From the NCBI RefSeq assembly GCF_003609975.1, contig NZ_AP018400.1:159501-223500 (forward strand): a DNA stretch of 64,000 nt, given 5' to 3'. Shown here in pieces: positions 46,633 through 54,177 of this stretch. A program made the translations under genes and the position numbers. The DNA is from Streptococcus ruminantium. GTDB taxonomy: Bacteria; Bacillota; Bacilli; Lactobacillales; Streptococcaceae. The notes beneath the pieces are model-generated. The model ran no database searches and had not been told where the DNA came from. It saw only the letters and a program-made list of their open reading frames with translations. Positions within the stretch are counted from its first letter, which is position 1. Each line of letters starts with the position of its first letter.

Positions 46633-47105
46633 ACGTTGTACCTTTATTCTTTCGTAATATATCCATATTGTATCACAAAAACCGAACTTTTATAGGAGTT
46701 TGATCCTGTTATATCTGTTTTTTTTGTGTAGACTATCTGTAGATAATCTGTAGATTTTATTGTTGTATATGTCTTTACACCCCGCACAAAACCTTTAAAC
46801 AAGCATTGTTATCGGTATCATTACGCATTTATTACCTAGTATGTCACCCCTATTTCAAGCGTAGTCCCAGCCAGAAAAGCCATTTGACAAAGAGTTAGAA
46901 ATAGAGTAAACTATTAGCCCCTGCGCTCTGTCTGTCACAATTTCAGCGTATTTATCATCCTTATGGCTGGGGGCTACATCCTTTTGTAAAGAGCGTTTGA
47001 TACAGACAGTCCATCTATGTACAGTAGAAAAGTACAACTGATAAGAGAAGCTTGCCTCACAAGCTCATCTCCCACCTTTCAACAACTCAGTGGTTAATGT
47101 CATAT
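46633..47105. other. Regulatory and unassigned region upstream of the M-like gene
   Basis: The minus strand has TACAAT at 46667-46672 for the M-like gene and phased repeats further upstream. 46860-46976 carries a long inverted repeat (GTAG-CCCAGCCA with TGGCTGGG-GCTAC, about 90-bp loop). A minus-strand frame of 60 codons (46855-47037) contains protein-like text (DDKYAEIVTDRAQGLIVYS) but no ribosome site; I treat it as unproven. Confidence 0.45.
46713..46754 (-). promoter_or_regulatory. 11-bp phased repeats upstream of the M-like promoter
   Basis: ATCTGTAGA occurs at 46735 and 46746, 11 bp apart, and ATCTGT again at 46713, 22 bp before. They lie about 40-80 bp upstream of the TACAAT box, an activator position. 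Candidate sites for the response regulator at 41906. Confidence 0.55.
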
Positions 47106-47134
47106 TTGACTATTTTTCCCCCTTGGAGTATAAT
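47106..47134 (+). promoter_or_regulatory. Antitoxin RNA promoter, unit 1
   Basis: TTGACT, 17-bp spacer, TATAAT, close to consensus. Same in units 2-4 at +451, +902 and +1353. Much stronger in form than the opposing toxin promoter. Confidence 0.8.
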
Positions 47135-47140
47135 GGAGAT

Positions 47141-47254
47141 AGAAAAAGCAGTTGCGCAAACAACTGCTCTAGCAGAACCGATTAAGACGGTGGCTTTCTA
47201 ATAGTTATTCAAAAAATAACCGTTAACTCGCCAAAGTTTAGACGGTTATTTTTT
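47141..47254 (+). ncRNA. Antisense antitoxin RNA, unit 1
   Basis: Predicted about 114-nt RNA. It starts about 7 nt after TATAAT, folds a 5' hairpin (AGCAGTTG/CAACTGCT), carries AAGACGGTGGCT, and ends at an intrinsic terminator (AATAACCGT/ACGGTTATTTTTT). It is complementary to the 3' untranslated part and the last codons of the toxin mRNA, as in TxpA/RatA and BsrG/SR4. Confidence 0.7.
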
Positions 47255-47350
47255 GTTGTTGTCTTTGAAAATTTTGTAGCACAGACTGACTAGGGCGACA
47301 GTAAAACTGGCAAAACCTAGGATAAGCTGCGTTACTTCAAAGCCTGTCAA
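47246..47350 (-). CDS. Holin-like type I toxin peptide, unit 1
   Basis: 34 residues from a TTG start: MTGFEVTQLILGF at the N-terminus, a membrane helix to about residue 25, and the basic tail CYKIFKDNNKK. This is the pattern of the Gram-positive putative holin-like/TxpA-BsrG type toxins, which damage or depolarise the membrane. AAGGAGG lies 9-10 nt before TTG. A leader ORF ends 2 bp before the start, suggesting coupling. Too small for standard gene callers. Confidence 0.75.
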   Translation of the reverse strand: MTGFEVTQLILGFASFTVALVSLCYKIFKDNNKK

Positions 47351-47351
47351 C

Positions 47352-47399
47352 TTAAAGCTCCTCCTTTCCGTCAGATTTTGATGAATCGCCCATGGGCAT
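47352..47399 (-). CDS. 15-codon leader ORF before toxin 1
   Basis: Encodes MPMGDSSKSDGKEEL from ATG with AAAGGTAGGTG just upstream, and its codons GGA AAG GAG GAG contain the toxin ribosome site. Stop TAA is one base before the toxin TTG. Translating ribosomes would open or mask that site. Confidence 0.5.
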   Translation of the reverse strand: MPMGDSSKSDGKEEL

Positions 47400-47508
47400 C
47401 ACCTACCTTTCAGAAGTTAGAGCCACCGTCTTTATGAGGTTATATTGCTGTAACAGCTATCTCCTCACATCCCTATAGATGGGAAACTTTTCTGCGATAC
47501 TTATTATA
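47400..47508 (-). promoter_or_regulatory. Toxin promoter and structured 5' leader, unit 1
   Basis: Minus-strand TATAAT at 47503-47508 with weak -35. The leader can fold CCCATC/GGGATG and AGCTG/CAGC hairpins and contains AAGACGGTGGCT (47421-47432 on the complement), able to pair with AGCCACCGTCTT in the 3' end of the same mRNA. Confidence 0.6.
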
Positions 47509-47591
47509 GTATGTTTTCATGAAAAATATTGTTTTTACATTTAAATTTTTTATCATTTGACTATTTTTCCCCCTTGGAGTATAATGGAGAT

Positions 47592-47705
47592 AGAAAAAGC
47601 AGTTGCGCAAACAACTGCTCTAGCAGAACCGATTAAGACGGTGGCTTTCTAATAGTTATTCAAAAAATAACCGTTAACTCGCCAAAGTTTAGACGGTTAT
47701 TTTTT
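47592..47705 (+). ncRNA. Antisense antitoxin RNA, unit 2
   Basis: Same sequence as unit 1; promoter TTGACT-N17-TATAAT at 47557-47585. Confidence 0.68.
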
Positions 47706-47801
47706 GTTGTTGTCTTTGAAAATTTTGTAGCACAGACTGACTAGGGCGACAGTAAAACTGGCAAAACCTAGGATAAGCTGCGTTACTTCAAAGCCTGTCA
47801 A
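47697..47801 (-). CDS. Holin-like type I toxin peptide, unit 2
   Basis: Identical 34-residue product to unit 1, TTG start at 47801. Leader ORF at 47803-47850; toxin TATAAT at 47954-47959. Confidence 0.75.
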   Translation of the reverse strand: MTGFEVTQLILGFASFTVALVSLCYKIFKDNNKK

Positions 47802-47802
47802 C

Positions 47803-47850
47803 TTAAAGCTCCTCCTTTCCGTCAGATTTTGATGAATCGCCCATGGGCAT
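47803..47850 (-). CDS. 15-codon leader ORF before toxin 2
   Basis: Same as unit 1. Confidence 0.48.
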   Translation of the reverse strand: MPMGDSSKSDGKEEL

Positions 47851-48042
47851 CACCTACCTTTCAGAAGTTAGAGCCACCGTCTTTATGAGGTTATATTGCT
47901 GTAACAGCTATCTCCTCACATCCCTATAGATGGGAAACTTTTCTGCGATACTTATTATAGTATGTTTTCATGAAAAATATTGTTTTTACATTTAAATTTT
48001 TTATCATTTGACTATTTTTCCCCCTTGGAGTATAATGGAGAT

Positions 48043-48156
48043 AGAAAAAGCAGTTGCGCAAACAACTGCTCTAGCAGAACCGATTAAGACGGTGGCTTTC
48101 TAATAGTTATTCAAAAAATAACCGTTAACTCGCCAAAGTTTAGACGGTTATTTTTT
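48043..48156 (+). ncRNA. Antisense antitoxin RNA, unit 3
   Basis: Same sequence as unit 1; promoter at 48008-48036. Confidence 0.68.
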
Positions 48157-48252
48157 GTTGTTGTCTTTGAAAATTTTGTAGCACAGACTGACTAGGGCGA
48201 CAGTAAAACTGGCAAAACCTAGGATAAGCTGCGTTACTTCAAAGCCTGTCAA
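48148..48252 (-). CDS. Holin-like type I toxin peptide, unit 3
   Basis: Identical product to units 1 and 2, TTG start at 48252; toxin TATAAT at 48405-48410. Confidence 0.75.
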   Translation of the reverse strand: MTGFEVTQLILGFASFTVALVSLCYKIFKDNNKK

Positions 48253-48253
48253 C

Positions 48254-48301
48254 TTAAAGCTCCTCCTTTCCGTCAGATTTTGATGAATCGCCCATGGGCA
48301 T
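48254..48301 (-). CDS. 15-codon leader ORF before toxin 3
   Basis: Same as unit 1. Confidence 0.48.
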   Translation of the reverse strand: MPMGDSSKSDGKEEL

Positions 48302-48493
48302 CACCTACCTTTCAGAAGTTAGAGCCACCGTCTTTATGAGGTTATATTGCTGTAACAGCTATCTCCTCACATCCCTATAGATGGGAAACTTTTCTGCGAT
48401 ACTTATTATAGTATGTTTTCATGAAAAATATTGTTTTTACATTTAAATTTTTTATCATTTGACTATTTTTCCCCCTTGGAGTATAATGGAGAT

Positions 48494-48607
48494 AGAAAAA
48501 GCAGTTGCGCAAACAACTGCTCTAGCAGAACCGATTAAGACGGTGGCTTTCTAATAGTTATTCAAAAAATAACCGTTAACTGGCCAAAGTTTAGACGGTT
48601 ATTTTTT
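48494..48607 (+). ncRNA. Antisense antitoxin RNA, unit 4
   Basis: Promoter at 48459-48487. One base in the terminator loop differs (CTGGCC), leaving the stem intact. Confidence 0.66.
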
Positions 48608-48703
48608 GTTGTCGTCTTTGAAAATTTTGTAGCACAGACTGACTAGGGCGACAGTAAAACTGGCAAAACCTAGGATAAGCTGCGTTACTTCAAAGCCTGT
48701 CAA
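48599..48703 (-). CDS. Holin-like type I toxin peptide, unit 4
   Basis: 34 residues, differing from the other copies by N31D in the tail (KDDNKK). The promoter segment differs: TATAAT at 48855-48860 in unrelated flanking sequence, so this unit may be the ancestral copy with its native upstream region. Confidence 0.75.
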   Translation of the reverse strand: MTGFEVTQLILGFASFTVALVSLCYKIFKDDNKK

Positions 48704-48704
48704 C

Positions 48705-48752
48705 TTAAAGCTCCTCCTTTCCGTCAGATTTTGATGAATCGCCCATGGGCAT
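48705..48752 (-). CDS. 15-codon leader ORF before toxin 4
   Basis: Same 15 codons as the other units. Confidence 0.48.
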   Translation of the reverse strand: MPMGDSSKSDGKEEL

Positions 48753-49002
48753 CACCTACCTTTCAGAAGTTAGAGCCACCGTCTTTATGAGGCTGTATTG
48801 CTGTAACAGCTATCTCCTCACATCCCTATAGATGGGAAACTTTTCTGCACTTCAATTATACCATAAGTTGTATGAAAAATCAGATGGTTTTCAGTAAATA
48901 AGCTCATATACTAGTGGTTTTTCAACTTATAGATGTTGAGAAAGTAGGTGGCATTACCTATATGATGGTGCTGTCTGTCTGTGATTGATGGAATCTGAGG
49001 AT

Positions 49003-49039
49003 AAAAAAGAACTCACAGTTTTAAACTGCGAGTTCTTTT
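49003..49039. terminator. pfl terminator
   Basis: AAAAGAACTC-CAGTTT pairs with AAACTG-GAGTTCTTTT, with T runs both ways. Confidence 0.85.
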
Positions 49040-49045
49040 GTGATA

Positions 49046-51391
49046 TTAAGCTTGACCTGACACTTCGGCAGCGTGGTCATCCATTGAAAGAACTTCGTGG
49101 AAGACACGTTGTGTCAATTCAGTTTTTTGTTCTTTAGTGAGGTATTTAGTATTTACGCAGTATCCAGAGATACGTACGATTACATCCTCGCCAGCCATAA
49201 TCTTGTCATACACATCATTCAAGTCCATAACGTTCAAGTTAACGTGCTGACCACCTTGTTCAAAGTAACCGTCAAGAATGGTTACTAGGTTGTTGACTTG
49301 CTCATCAAAGGTCTTACCAAGTGCTTTTGGAGAAACCTGAGTTGTCAAGGAGATACCGTCATTAGCGTGCTTGAAGTTGAGCTTAGAAAGGGTATTCAAG
49401 TTTTGCAACCAACCGCCACGTGATTTAGAAGTTGGGTTTGCACCTGGTGGGAAGAATTCTACCTTAGAAGTATTGACAGAGCCATCTTCGTTGAGGAATA
49501 CGCCGCGGTGAACTGGTGAGTTCGCAGTTTGTTTGGAGTAGGCAACGTTTGAAGTAATGGTCAAGATAGACACAGTTGCTTCAGCATTCTTGTAGAGTTT
49601 ATGCTTGTTCAAGCGTGAGAAGAATGCTTCCATAAGCCATTTTGCGATGTCATCTACACGGTCATCATCTTCACCGTAACGTGGGAAGTCACCTGTTACT
49701 TCGTAGTCGTAGATAAAGCCATCCTCGTCACGGATTGGTTTTACTTGTGCGTATTTGATTGCTGACAATGAGTCAACAGTATTGGCAAAACCACAGATAC
49801 CGAAGCCCATGTTTGCACGGAGGTGCGTTGGTAAGAAGGCCATTTGTACAGCTTCGTAGTTGTACTTATCTGTCATGTAGTGGATGATGTTCATGGCATC
49901 GACATAGGTATCTGTCAGCCAGTCAAGAGCTTTTTCAAAGTTGGCAATAACTTGATCGTAGTCGAAGATTTCAGAAGTGTTTGGCTCAACACCGTCAAAT
50001 ACTTTGTAGTCTTTGTGAACATCGTCATAACCGTTGTTCCAGCTTGAAAGAAGGGCTTTAAGGACGTTTACACGCGCACCGAAGTACTGGATGTTGTGGC
50101 GTTGGTCTTCACTTTCTGGATCAAGTGGTGATACACAGCAAGAGATACATGACATTTCACCGTAGCCGTCTTTTGCCATTGTCGTTACACCTTCATATTG
50201 GATAGAAGAGTGTTTGTGGCTCATGGCCATACAGTAGCGGCGGAATGCGTACGGAAGTTGGTCTGACCAGAGAACTGTCAAGTTTGGCTCTGGAGAGTTG
50301 CCGATGTTGTCAAGGGTGTTGAGGAAGCGATAGTCCATCTTAGTCACACGGTGACGACCATCGTTACCCATACCAGCCATAGATGTTGTCAGGAAGGTTG
50401 GATCACCAGAGTAGATTTCGTCGAAGGCTTTTGTACGAGCGAATTTCACTGTACGAAGTTTTAATACGAAGTCGTCAACGAATTCTTGAATTTCTGACTC
50501 TGTAAATGTACCACGAGCCAAGTCACGTTCTGCGTAGATGTCAAGAACGATTGGCACACGACCGAGTGAAGTTGCTGCACCGTTGATCACACGACATACT
50601 GCCATAAAGGCGATGTTTGTCCATTGGATCGCTTCTTTGGTGTTCATCGCAGGCTTGCGAACATCAACGCCGTAGAGGTCACCCAAGCGAACAACTTGTT
50701 GGAGCGCCTGATATTGGAGGTTGATTTCTTCACGGAGGCGGATAGACTCTTCGTCAATCTCAGTGATGCCATTCCAATCGGCTACTTTTTCTTCCATCAA
50801 GTAGTCTGCACCATAGAGAGCCAAGCGAGCGTACATACCAATGATACGACCACGTGAGTAAGCGTCTGGAAGACCAGAAACGTGGTGTGAGTGGCGAGCT
50901 CGGCGAATATCAGCAGTGTAGGCGCGGAAGATACCGTCGTTTACAGTTGTTGCATGTTTTGTGTAAATTTCATGGAGTAGCGGGTCTGGAGTATAACCGT
51001 TTTCAACAAGCGTTGTTTCAGCCATACGGATACCACCACGTGGCATGAAGTTTAGTTTGAAGAGTTCGTCGTTTTGGATACCAAAGATGAGCTCGTTTTC
51101 TTTGTCAATGAAACCAGCAGGGATGTCAGCGATAGAAGTTGCACGATCTACGTCCATTGGGAAGCGAGTGTCTTCGTAGCCTGCTTTTGTTTCTTCGATG
51201 ATTTTTTTGATATGAAGTGAACGCTCAGTTGGGCCTGTGAGGAAGCTTTCGTCTCCATCGTATGGAGTGTAGTTAGCTTGTACAAAGCGTGTTACGCTTG
51301 CTTTGTCTTGCCAGTCTGTACCTTTAAAGCCTTCCCAGGCTTGGGCGAAAATGTCTTCAGTAACATTTTTTGTTTTAACGTTTGTTGACAT
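49046..51391 (-). CDS. pflB: Pyruvate formate-lyase
   Basis: 781-residue glycyl-radical enzyme converting pyruvate and CoA to acetyl-CoA and formate in anaerobic mixed-acid fermentation. The adjacent catalytic cysteines are seen in [13 protein letters not shown] and the radical glycine in [10 protein letters not shown] near the C-terminus. Start at 51391 (MSTNVKTK) follows AAAGGAG; a longer in-frame start at 51412 precedes that site. The activase gene is not in the window. Monocistronic with a complex promoter region. Confidence 0.96.
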   Translation of the reverse strand: MSTNVKTKNVTEDIFAQAWEGFKGTDWQDKASVTRFVQANYTPYDGDESFLTGPTERSLHIKKIIEETKAGYEDTRFPMDVDRATSIADIPAGFIDKENELIFGIQNDELFKLNFMPRGGIRMAETTLVENGYTPDPLLHEIYTKHATTVNDGIFRAYTADIRRARHSHHVSGLPDAYSRGRIIGMYARLALYGADYLMEEKVADWNGITEIDEESIRLREEINLQYQALQQVVRLGDLYGVDVRKPAMNTKEAIQWTNIAFMAVCRVINGAATSLGRVPIVLDIYAERDLARGTFTESEIQEFVDDFVLKLRTVKFARTKAFDEIYSGDPTFLTTSMAGMGNDGRHRVTKMDYRFLNTLDNIGNSPEPNLTVLWSDQLPYAFRRYCMAMSHKHSSIQYEGVTTMAKDGYGEMSCISCCVSPLDPESEDQRHNIQYFGARVNVLKALLSSWNNGYDDVHKDYKVFDGVEPNTSEIFDYDQVIANFEKALDWLTDTYVDAMNIIHYMTDKYNYEAVQMAFLPTHLRANMGFGICGFANTVDSLSAIKYAQVKPIRDEDGFIYDYEVTGDFPRYGEDDDRVDDIAKWLMEAFFSRLNKHKLYKNAEATVSILTITSNVAYSKQTANSPVHRGVFLNEDGSVNTSKVEFFPPGANPTSKSRGGWLQNLNTLSKLNFKHANDGISLTTQVSPKALGKTFDEQVNNLVTILDGYFEQGGQHVNLNVMDLNDVYDKIMAGEDVIVRISGYCVNTKYLTKEQKTELTQRVFHEVLSMDDHAAEVSGQA

Positions 51392-51413
51392 GAGGGTTCT
51401 CCTTTTATACATT

Positions 51414-51429
51414 TTGGTATCAATACCAA
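51414..51429. promoter_or_regulatory. Perfect palindrome in the pfl leader
   Basis: TTGGTAT-CA-ATACCAA, placed at about +3 to +18 of the pfl transcript. Could be an operator or a 5' mRNA hairpin. Confidence 0.5.
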
Positions 51430-51438
51430 CATGCTATT

Positions 51439-51467
51439 ATTATACCATTTGAAAACACTTTCTACAA
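51439..51467 (-). promoter_or_regulatory. pfl promoter with overlapping cre-like site
   Basis: On the minus strand TTGTAG, 17-bp spacer, TATAAT. The plus-strand sequence TGAAAACACTTTCT (51450-51463) matches the CcpA cre consensus with one central change and lies inside the promoter. A dyad TGAAA-N4-TTTCA at 51489-51502 is a second candidate. Confidence 0.6.
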
Positions 51468-51707
51468 GATAAAAATGCTTGAAAATAAATGAAAAAACTT
51501 TCAAGCAAATATGAAAAGGCATGAAAATGTTTGTTGATATTTTCACAGAAAATTTCTTGTACAGCCTGCAAAAACAGATGGAGCAAGGAATATTTTAGGG
51601 ATTGCTAGTATGTAATCTTGGTTGATAAAGGAATCTCAAATGCTGAAACTTCCTATAGAATATAGTATAATGGAACCAGTTGAAGCACTGGGGGAGAAAA
51701 GGTAGTC

Positions 51708-52775
51708 ATGTTAATTTTTCCATTGATCAATGATTTATCTCGCAAGATTATTCATGTGGACATGGATGCTTTTTTTGCTGCGATTGAAGTGAGAGACCAT
51801 CCTGATTTGAAAGGAAAGCCGGTCGTCATCGGTGCAGATCCTAGGTTATCTGGTGGTCGAGGAGTGGTGTCAACTTGCAATTATGAGGCGCGTGCTTTTG
51901 GGATTCATTCGGCCATGTCCTCCAAAGAGGCTTATGAGCGCTGTCCTCAGGCTATTTTTATCTCAGGTAATTATGAAAAATATCAGGAGGTTGGAGGGCA
52001 GGTACGAGATATTTTCTATCGCTATACGGACTTGGTGGAGCCTATGTCGATTGATGAGGCTTATCTAGATGTGACCGATAATAAGCTCGGCATTCGCTCG
52101 GCAGTGAAGATTGCTAAGCTCATCCAGTACGATATTTGGAACGAGCTACATTTGACTGCTTCGGCAGGGGTATCTTATAATAAATTTTTGGCTAAGATCG
52201 CTTCTGATATGAAAAAGCCACATGGCTTAACCTTGATTTTGCCAGAAGAGGCGGTTAGTGTTTTGGCTGCTTTGCCTGTTGAAAAGTTTCATGGAGTCGG
52301 CAAGAAAACGGTTGAACGCTTACATGCTATGGAAGTTTATACAGGAGCTGATCTATTGAAACTACCTGAGATGGAGTTGATTGACCGTTTTGGTCGTTTT
52401 GGATATGACCTCTATCGGAGGGCTAGAGGGATTTCTAATGCTCCTGTCAGGGTCAATCGTGTTCGCAAGTCTATCGGTAAGGAAAAGACTTACCGTAAGC
52501 TACTTTACCGAGAAGAAGATGCACAAAAGGAGCTAGCCAGCCTTTGTCAACGTGTGGTTGCTAGTCTTGTGAGAAATGGTAAAAAGGGAAAAACCATCGT
52601 TCTTAAAATTCGTTATGGAGATTTTTCAACCTTGACTAAACGCCATAGTTTGGAAGATGCGACAGATCAGATGGAAGTGATTGAACATCAGATTCGTCAG
52701 CTATTTGAAGAGGTTGGGCAGGCAGAAAGAGGGATTCGTTTGTTGGGAGTGACGGTGACAAATTTTCAAGCTTGA
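51708..52775 (+). CDS. dinB: DNA polymerase IV
   Basis: 355-residue Y-family translesion polymerase. Catalytic motifs [14 protein letters not shown] and [12 protein letters not shown] (acidic metal ligands), then [20 protein letters not shown] and the little-finger domain. Lies opposite pfl, a gene order common in streptococci. Ribosome site GGGGGAGAAAAGG. Confidence 0.95.
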   Translation: MLIFPLINDLSRKIIHVDMDAFFAAIEVRDHPDLKGKPVVIGADPRLSGGRGVVSTCNYEARAFGIHSAMSSKEAYERCPQAIFISGNYEKYQEVGGQVRDIFYRYTDLVEPMSIDEAYLDVTDNKLGIRSAVKIAKLIQYDIWNELHLTASAGVSYNKFLAKIASDMKKPHGLTLILPEEAVSVLAALPVEKFHGVGKKTVERLHAMEVYTGADLLKLPEMELIDRFGRFGYDLYRRARGISNAPVRVNRVRKSIGKEKTYRKLLYREEDAQKELASLCQRVVASLVRNGKKGKTIVLKIRYGDFSTLTKRHSLEDATDQMEVIEHQIRQLFEEVGQAERGIRLLGVTVTNFQA

Positions 52776-53099
52776 AAGGTATGGGGGATTGAGTTGATTT
52801 GTCATTTTTTTATTTCTCATTGGGAGTCTGCTAGTTTATTGAGCCGGAAGTAGAAAGTTCTCGGTTTTTTGTCGATTTTAGAATTGTTAAGAATTTGTTC
52901 AGAATCTGGTAAGATTTGAGGGGTAGAATAGAAGTATCAAAAATCTAATCTATTTTTGGTAGTGGGTCTTTCTAGATTGACAGATATAATTGATAGGGGG
53001 ATGATGGACTTATCCTATATTTCTAGTCAGTCAAGAGTCTCAACATTTTTATCTTTATCACTATCATCGAAAAACTAATGAATCAAAGGAGGATTTCAA
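52776..53099 (+). promoter_or_regulatory. Leader region with phased GTTAAG-like repeats before the small lipoprotein
   Basis: GTTAAG (52886), GTTCAG (52897) and GGTAAG (52908) are spaced exactly 11 bp apart, and TAGAAT is at 52924-52929. The third repeat covers the -35 position. The layout resembles the CiaR-type TTAAG-N6-TTAAG sites of streptococci and OmpR-family sites in general. The remaining bases to the start hold a TTGACA at about 52978 without a proper -10 and no gene. Confidence 0.55.
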
Positions 53100-53324
53100 A
53101 TGAAATCAACAACTTTCGGCAAAAAAATGATGGCTTTAGGAATGATTGCAGCGCTTGCTACTACAATGGTTGCGTGTGGTGCTAAGAACAATAAAAAAAC
53201 GGATTCTAGTTCTCAAAAAACAGAGCAGTCCAGTACTAAAAAAGATATGAAGAAGGATACAAAATCATCAAGTACTGAGAAAAGTACTACCAGCTCATCC
53301 ACTAAAAAATCTGGTAGCAACTAA
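53100..53324 (+). CDS. Small Lys/Ser-rich lipoprotein
   Basis: 74 residues. Lipoprotein signal (MIAALATTMVAC, lipobox MVAC at about 26), then a highly polar tail of K, S, T and D with no predicted fold. AAAGGAGG precedes the ATG. Own terminator, followed 146 bp later by a two-component system, so it may be a target or accessory of that system. Function not recognised. Confidence 0.8.
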   Translation: MKSTTFGKKMMALGMIAALATTMVACGAKNNKKTDSSSQKTEQSSTKKDMKKDTKSSSTEKSTTSSSTKKSGSN

Positions 53325-53367
53325 TTAGTCCACTCCCTCTCGTATATTGCTATAAAATGTAAATTTG

Positions 53368-53401
53368 CTGAGTCCAGTTGAGTTCTGGGTTCAGTTTTTT
53401 C
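53368..53401 (+). terminator. Terminator after the small lipoprotein
   Basis: CTGA-CCAG pairs with CTGG-TCAG, then TTTTTT. Confidence 0.75.
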
Positions 53402-53469
53402 TTTACGTTGAGGGGGAGGTATGCTATTCTAACTATTGAAAAGACCATAGAGACAAGTGGGGGTAAAAG

Positions 53470-54177
53470 ATGCAAGATACCATTTTACTCATAGAAGATG
53501 ATGCTAGTATTCGTGAAGGTGTTAGGATATTATTAGAAAGTGAGGGGTTCTCAGTAAAAGAGGCTGCCAGTGGTGAAGAAGGGTTAGACTATCTGACACC
53601 AACGATTGATTTGGTGATTTTGGATGTGATGATGCCAGGCATGTCTGGTTTGCGGACTTGCGAACAAATTAGAAAGCAGTCAACGGTTCCAATTCTTTTT
53701 CTATCCGCTAAGGCTCAGGAGTCTGATAAGTTAATTGGGTTGATGGTTGGTGGTGATAGCTATTTGACAAAACCATTTTCTTATTCGGAACTTTTGGGAC
53801 AGGTCAAGGCTTTGATACGACGGTTTAAGGTCTATCAGGGTCAGGGGGGAGTGGAAAGCGAAGAACTTCCCTATATTGAATTGAGCGGTGTCAGGGTTCA
53901 TAAGCGTTTCAATGAGGTTTTTGTGGATGGAAAAGAGATAGAGCTGTCAGAAATTGAGTACCAGATTCTTCTATTGCTAATGTCTCATCCTCGCAAGATC
54001 TTCTCAACGCAGAATATTTACGAGAGTGTATGGGATGATCTGTATTTTTACAACTGCAATAGTACGGTCATGGTGCATATTCGTAAGCTAAGGGTTAAAA
54101 TGGAGCAAGATCCTAAGAATCCAAAGTGGATTAAGACTGTTTGGGGGAAAGGGTACAAGTTTGAAACGGGAGAATAA
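53470..54177 (+). CDS. OmpR-family response regulator
   Basis: 235 residues. Receiver with EDD pocket, phospho-acceptor in LVILDVMMPGMSG and K in LTKPFSYSE; the usual GADDY reads GGDSY. C-terminal winged helix (LSEIEYQILLLLMSHPRKIFSTQNIYESVWDD; VWGKGYKFE). Partner kinase overlaps its end. Confidence 0.92.
   Translation: MQDTILLIEDDASIREGVRILLESEGFSVKEAASGEEGLDYLTPTIDLVILDVMMPGMSGLRTCEQIRKQSTVPILFLSAKAQESDKLIGLMVGGDSYLTKPFSYSELLGQVKALIRRFKVYQGQGGVESEELPYIELSGVRVHKRFNEVFVDGKEIELSEIEYQILLLLMSHPRKIFSTQNIYESVWDDLYFYNCNSTVMVHIRKLRVKMEQDPKNPKWIKTVWGKGYKFETGE

Larger units (their letters stand above)
47106..48860. repeat. Four tandem 451-bp type I toxin-antitoxin units
   Basis: Antitoxin promoters recur at 47106, 47557, 48008 and 48459, exactly 451 bp apart. 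As far as I can read by eye, units 1-3 are identical, and unit 4 differs by a few bases (for example CTGG for CTCG at about 48580, GTC for GTT at 48612) and by an unrelated sequence beyond 48848. Each unit has convergent transcription: peptide gene on minus, antisense RNA on plus, with two hairpin terminators between. Confidence 0.85.

Noticed and set aside
46855..47037. 60-codon minus-strand ORF upstream of the M-like gene
   Set aside because: No ribosome site and no recognised homology; noted only as part of the intergenic entry.
47106..48860. CRISPR array or integron-like repeats
   Set aside because: Units are 451 bp, nearly identical throughout and contain promoters, ORFs and terminators; there are no short repeats with variable spacers.
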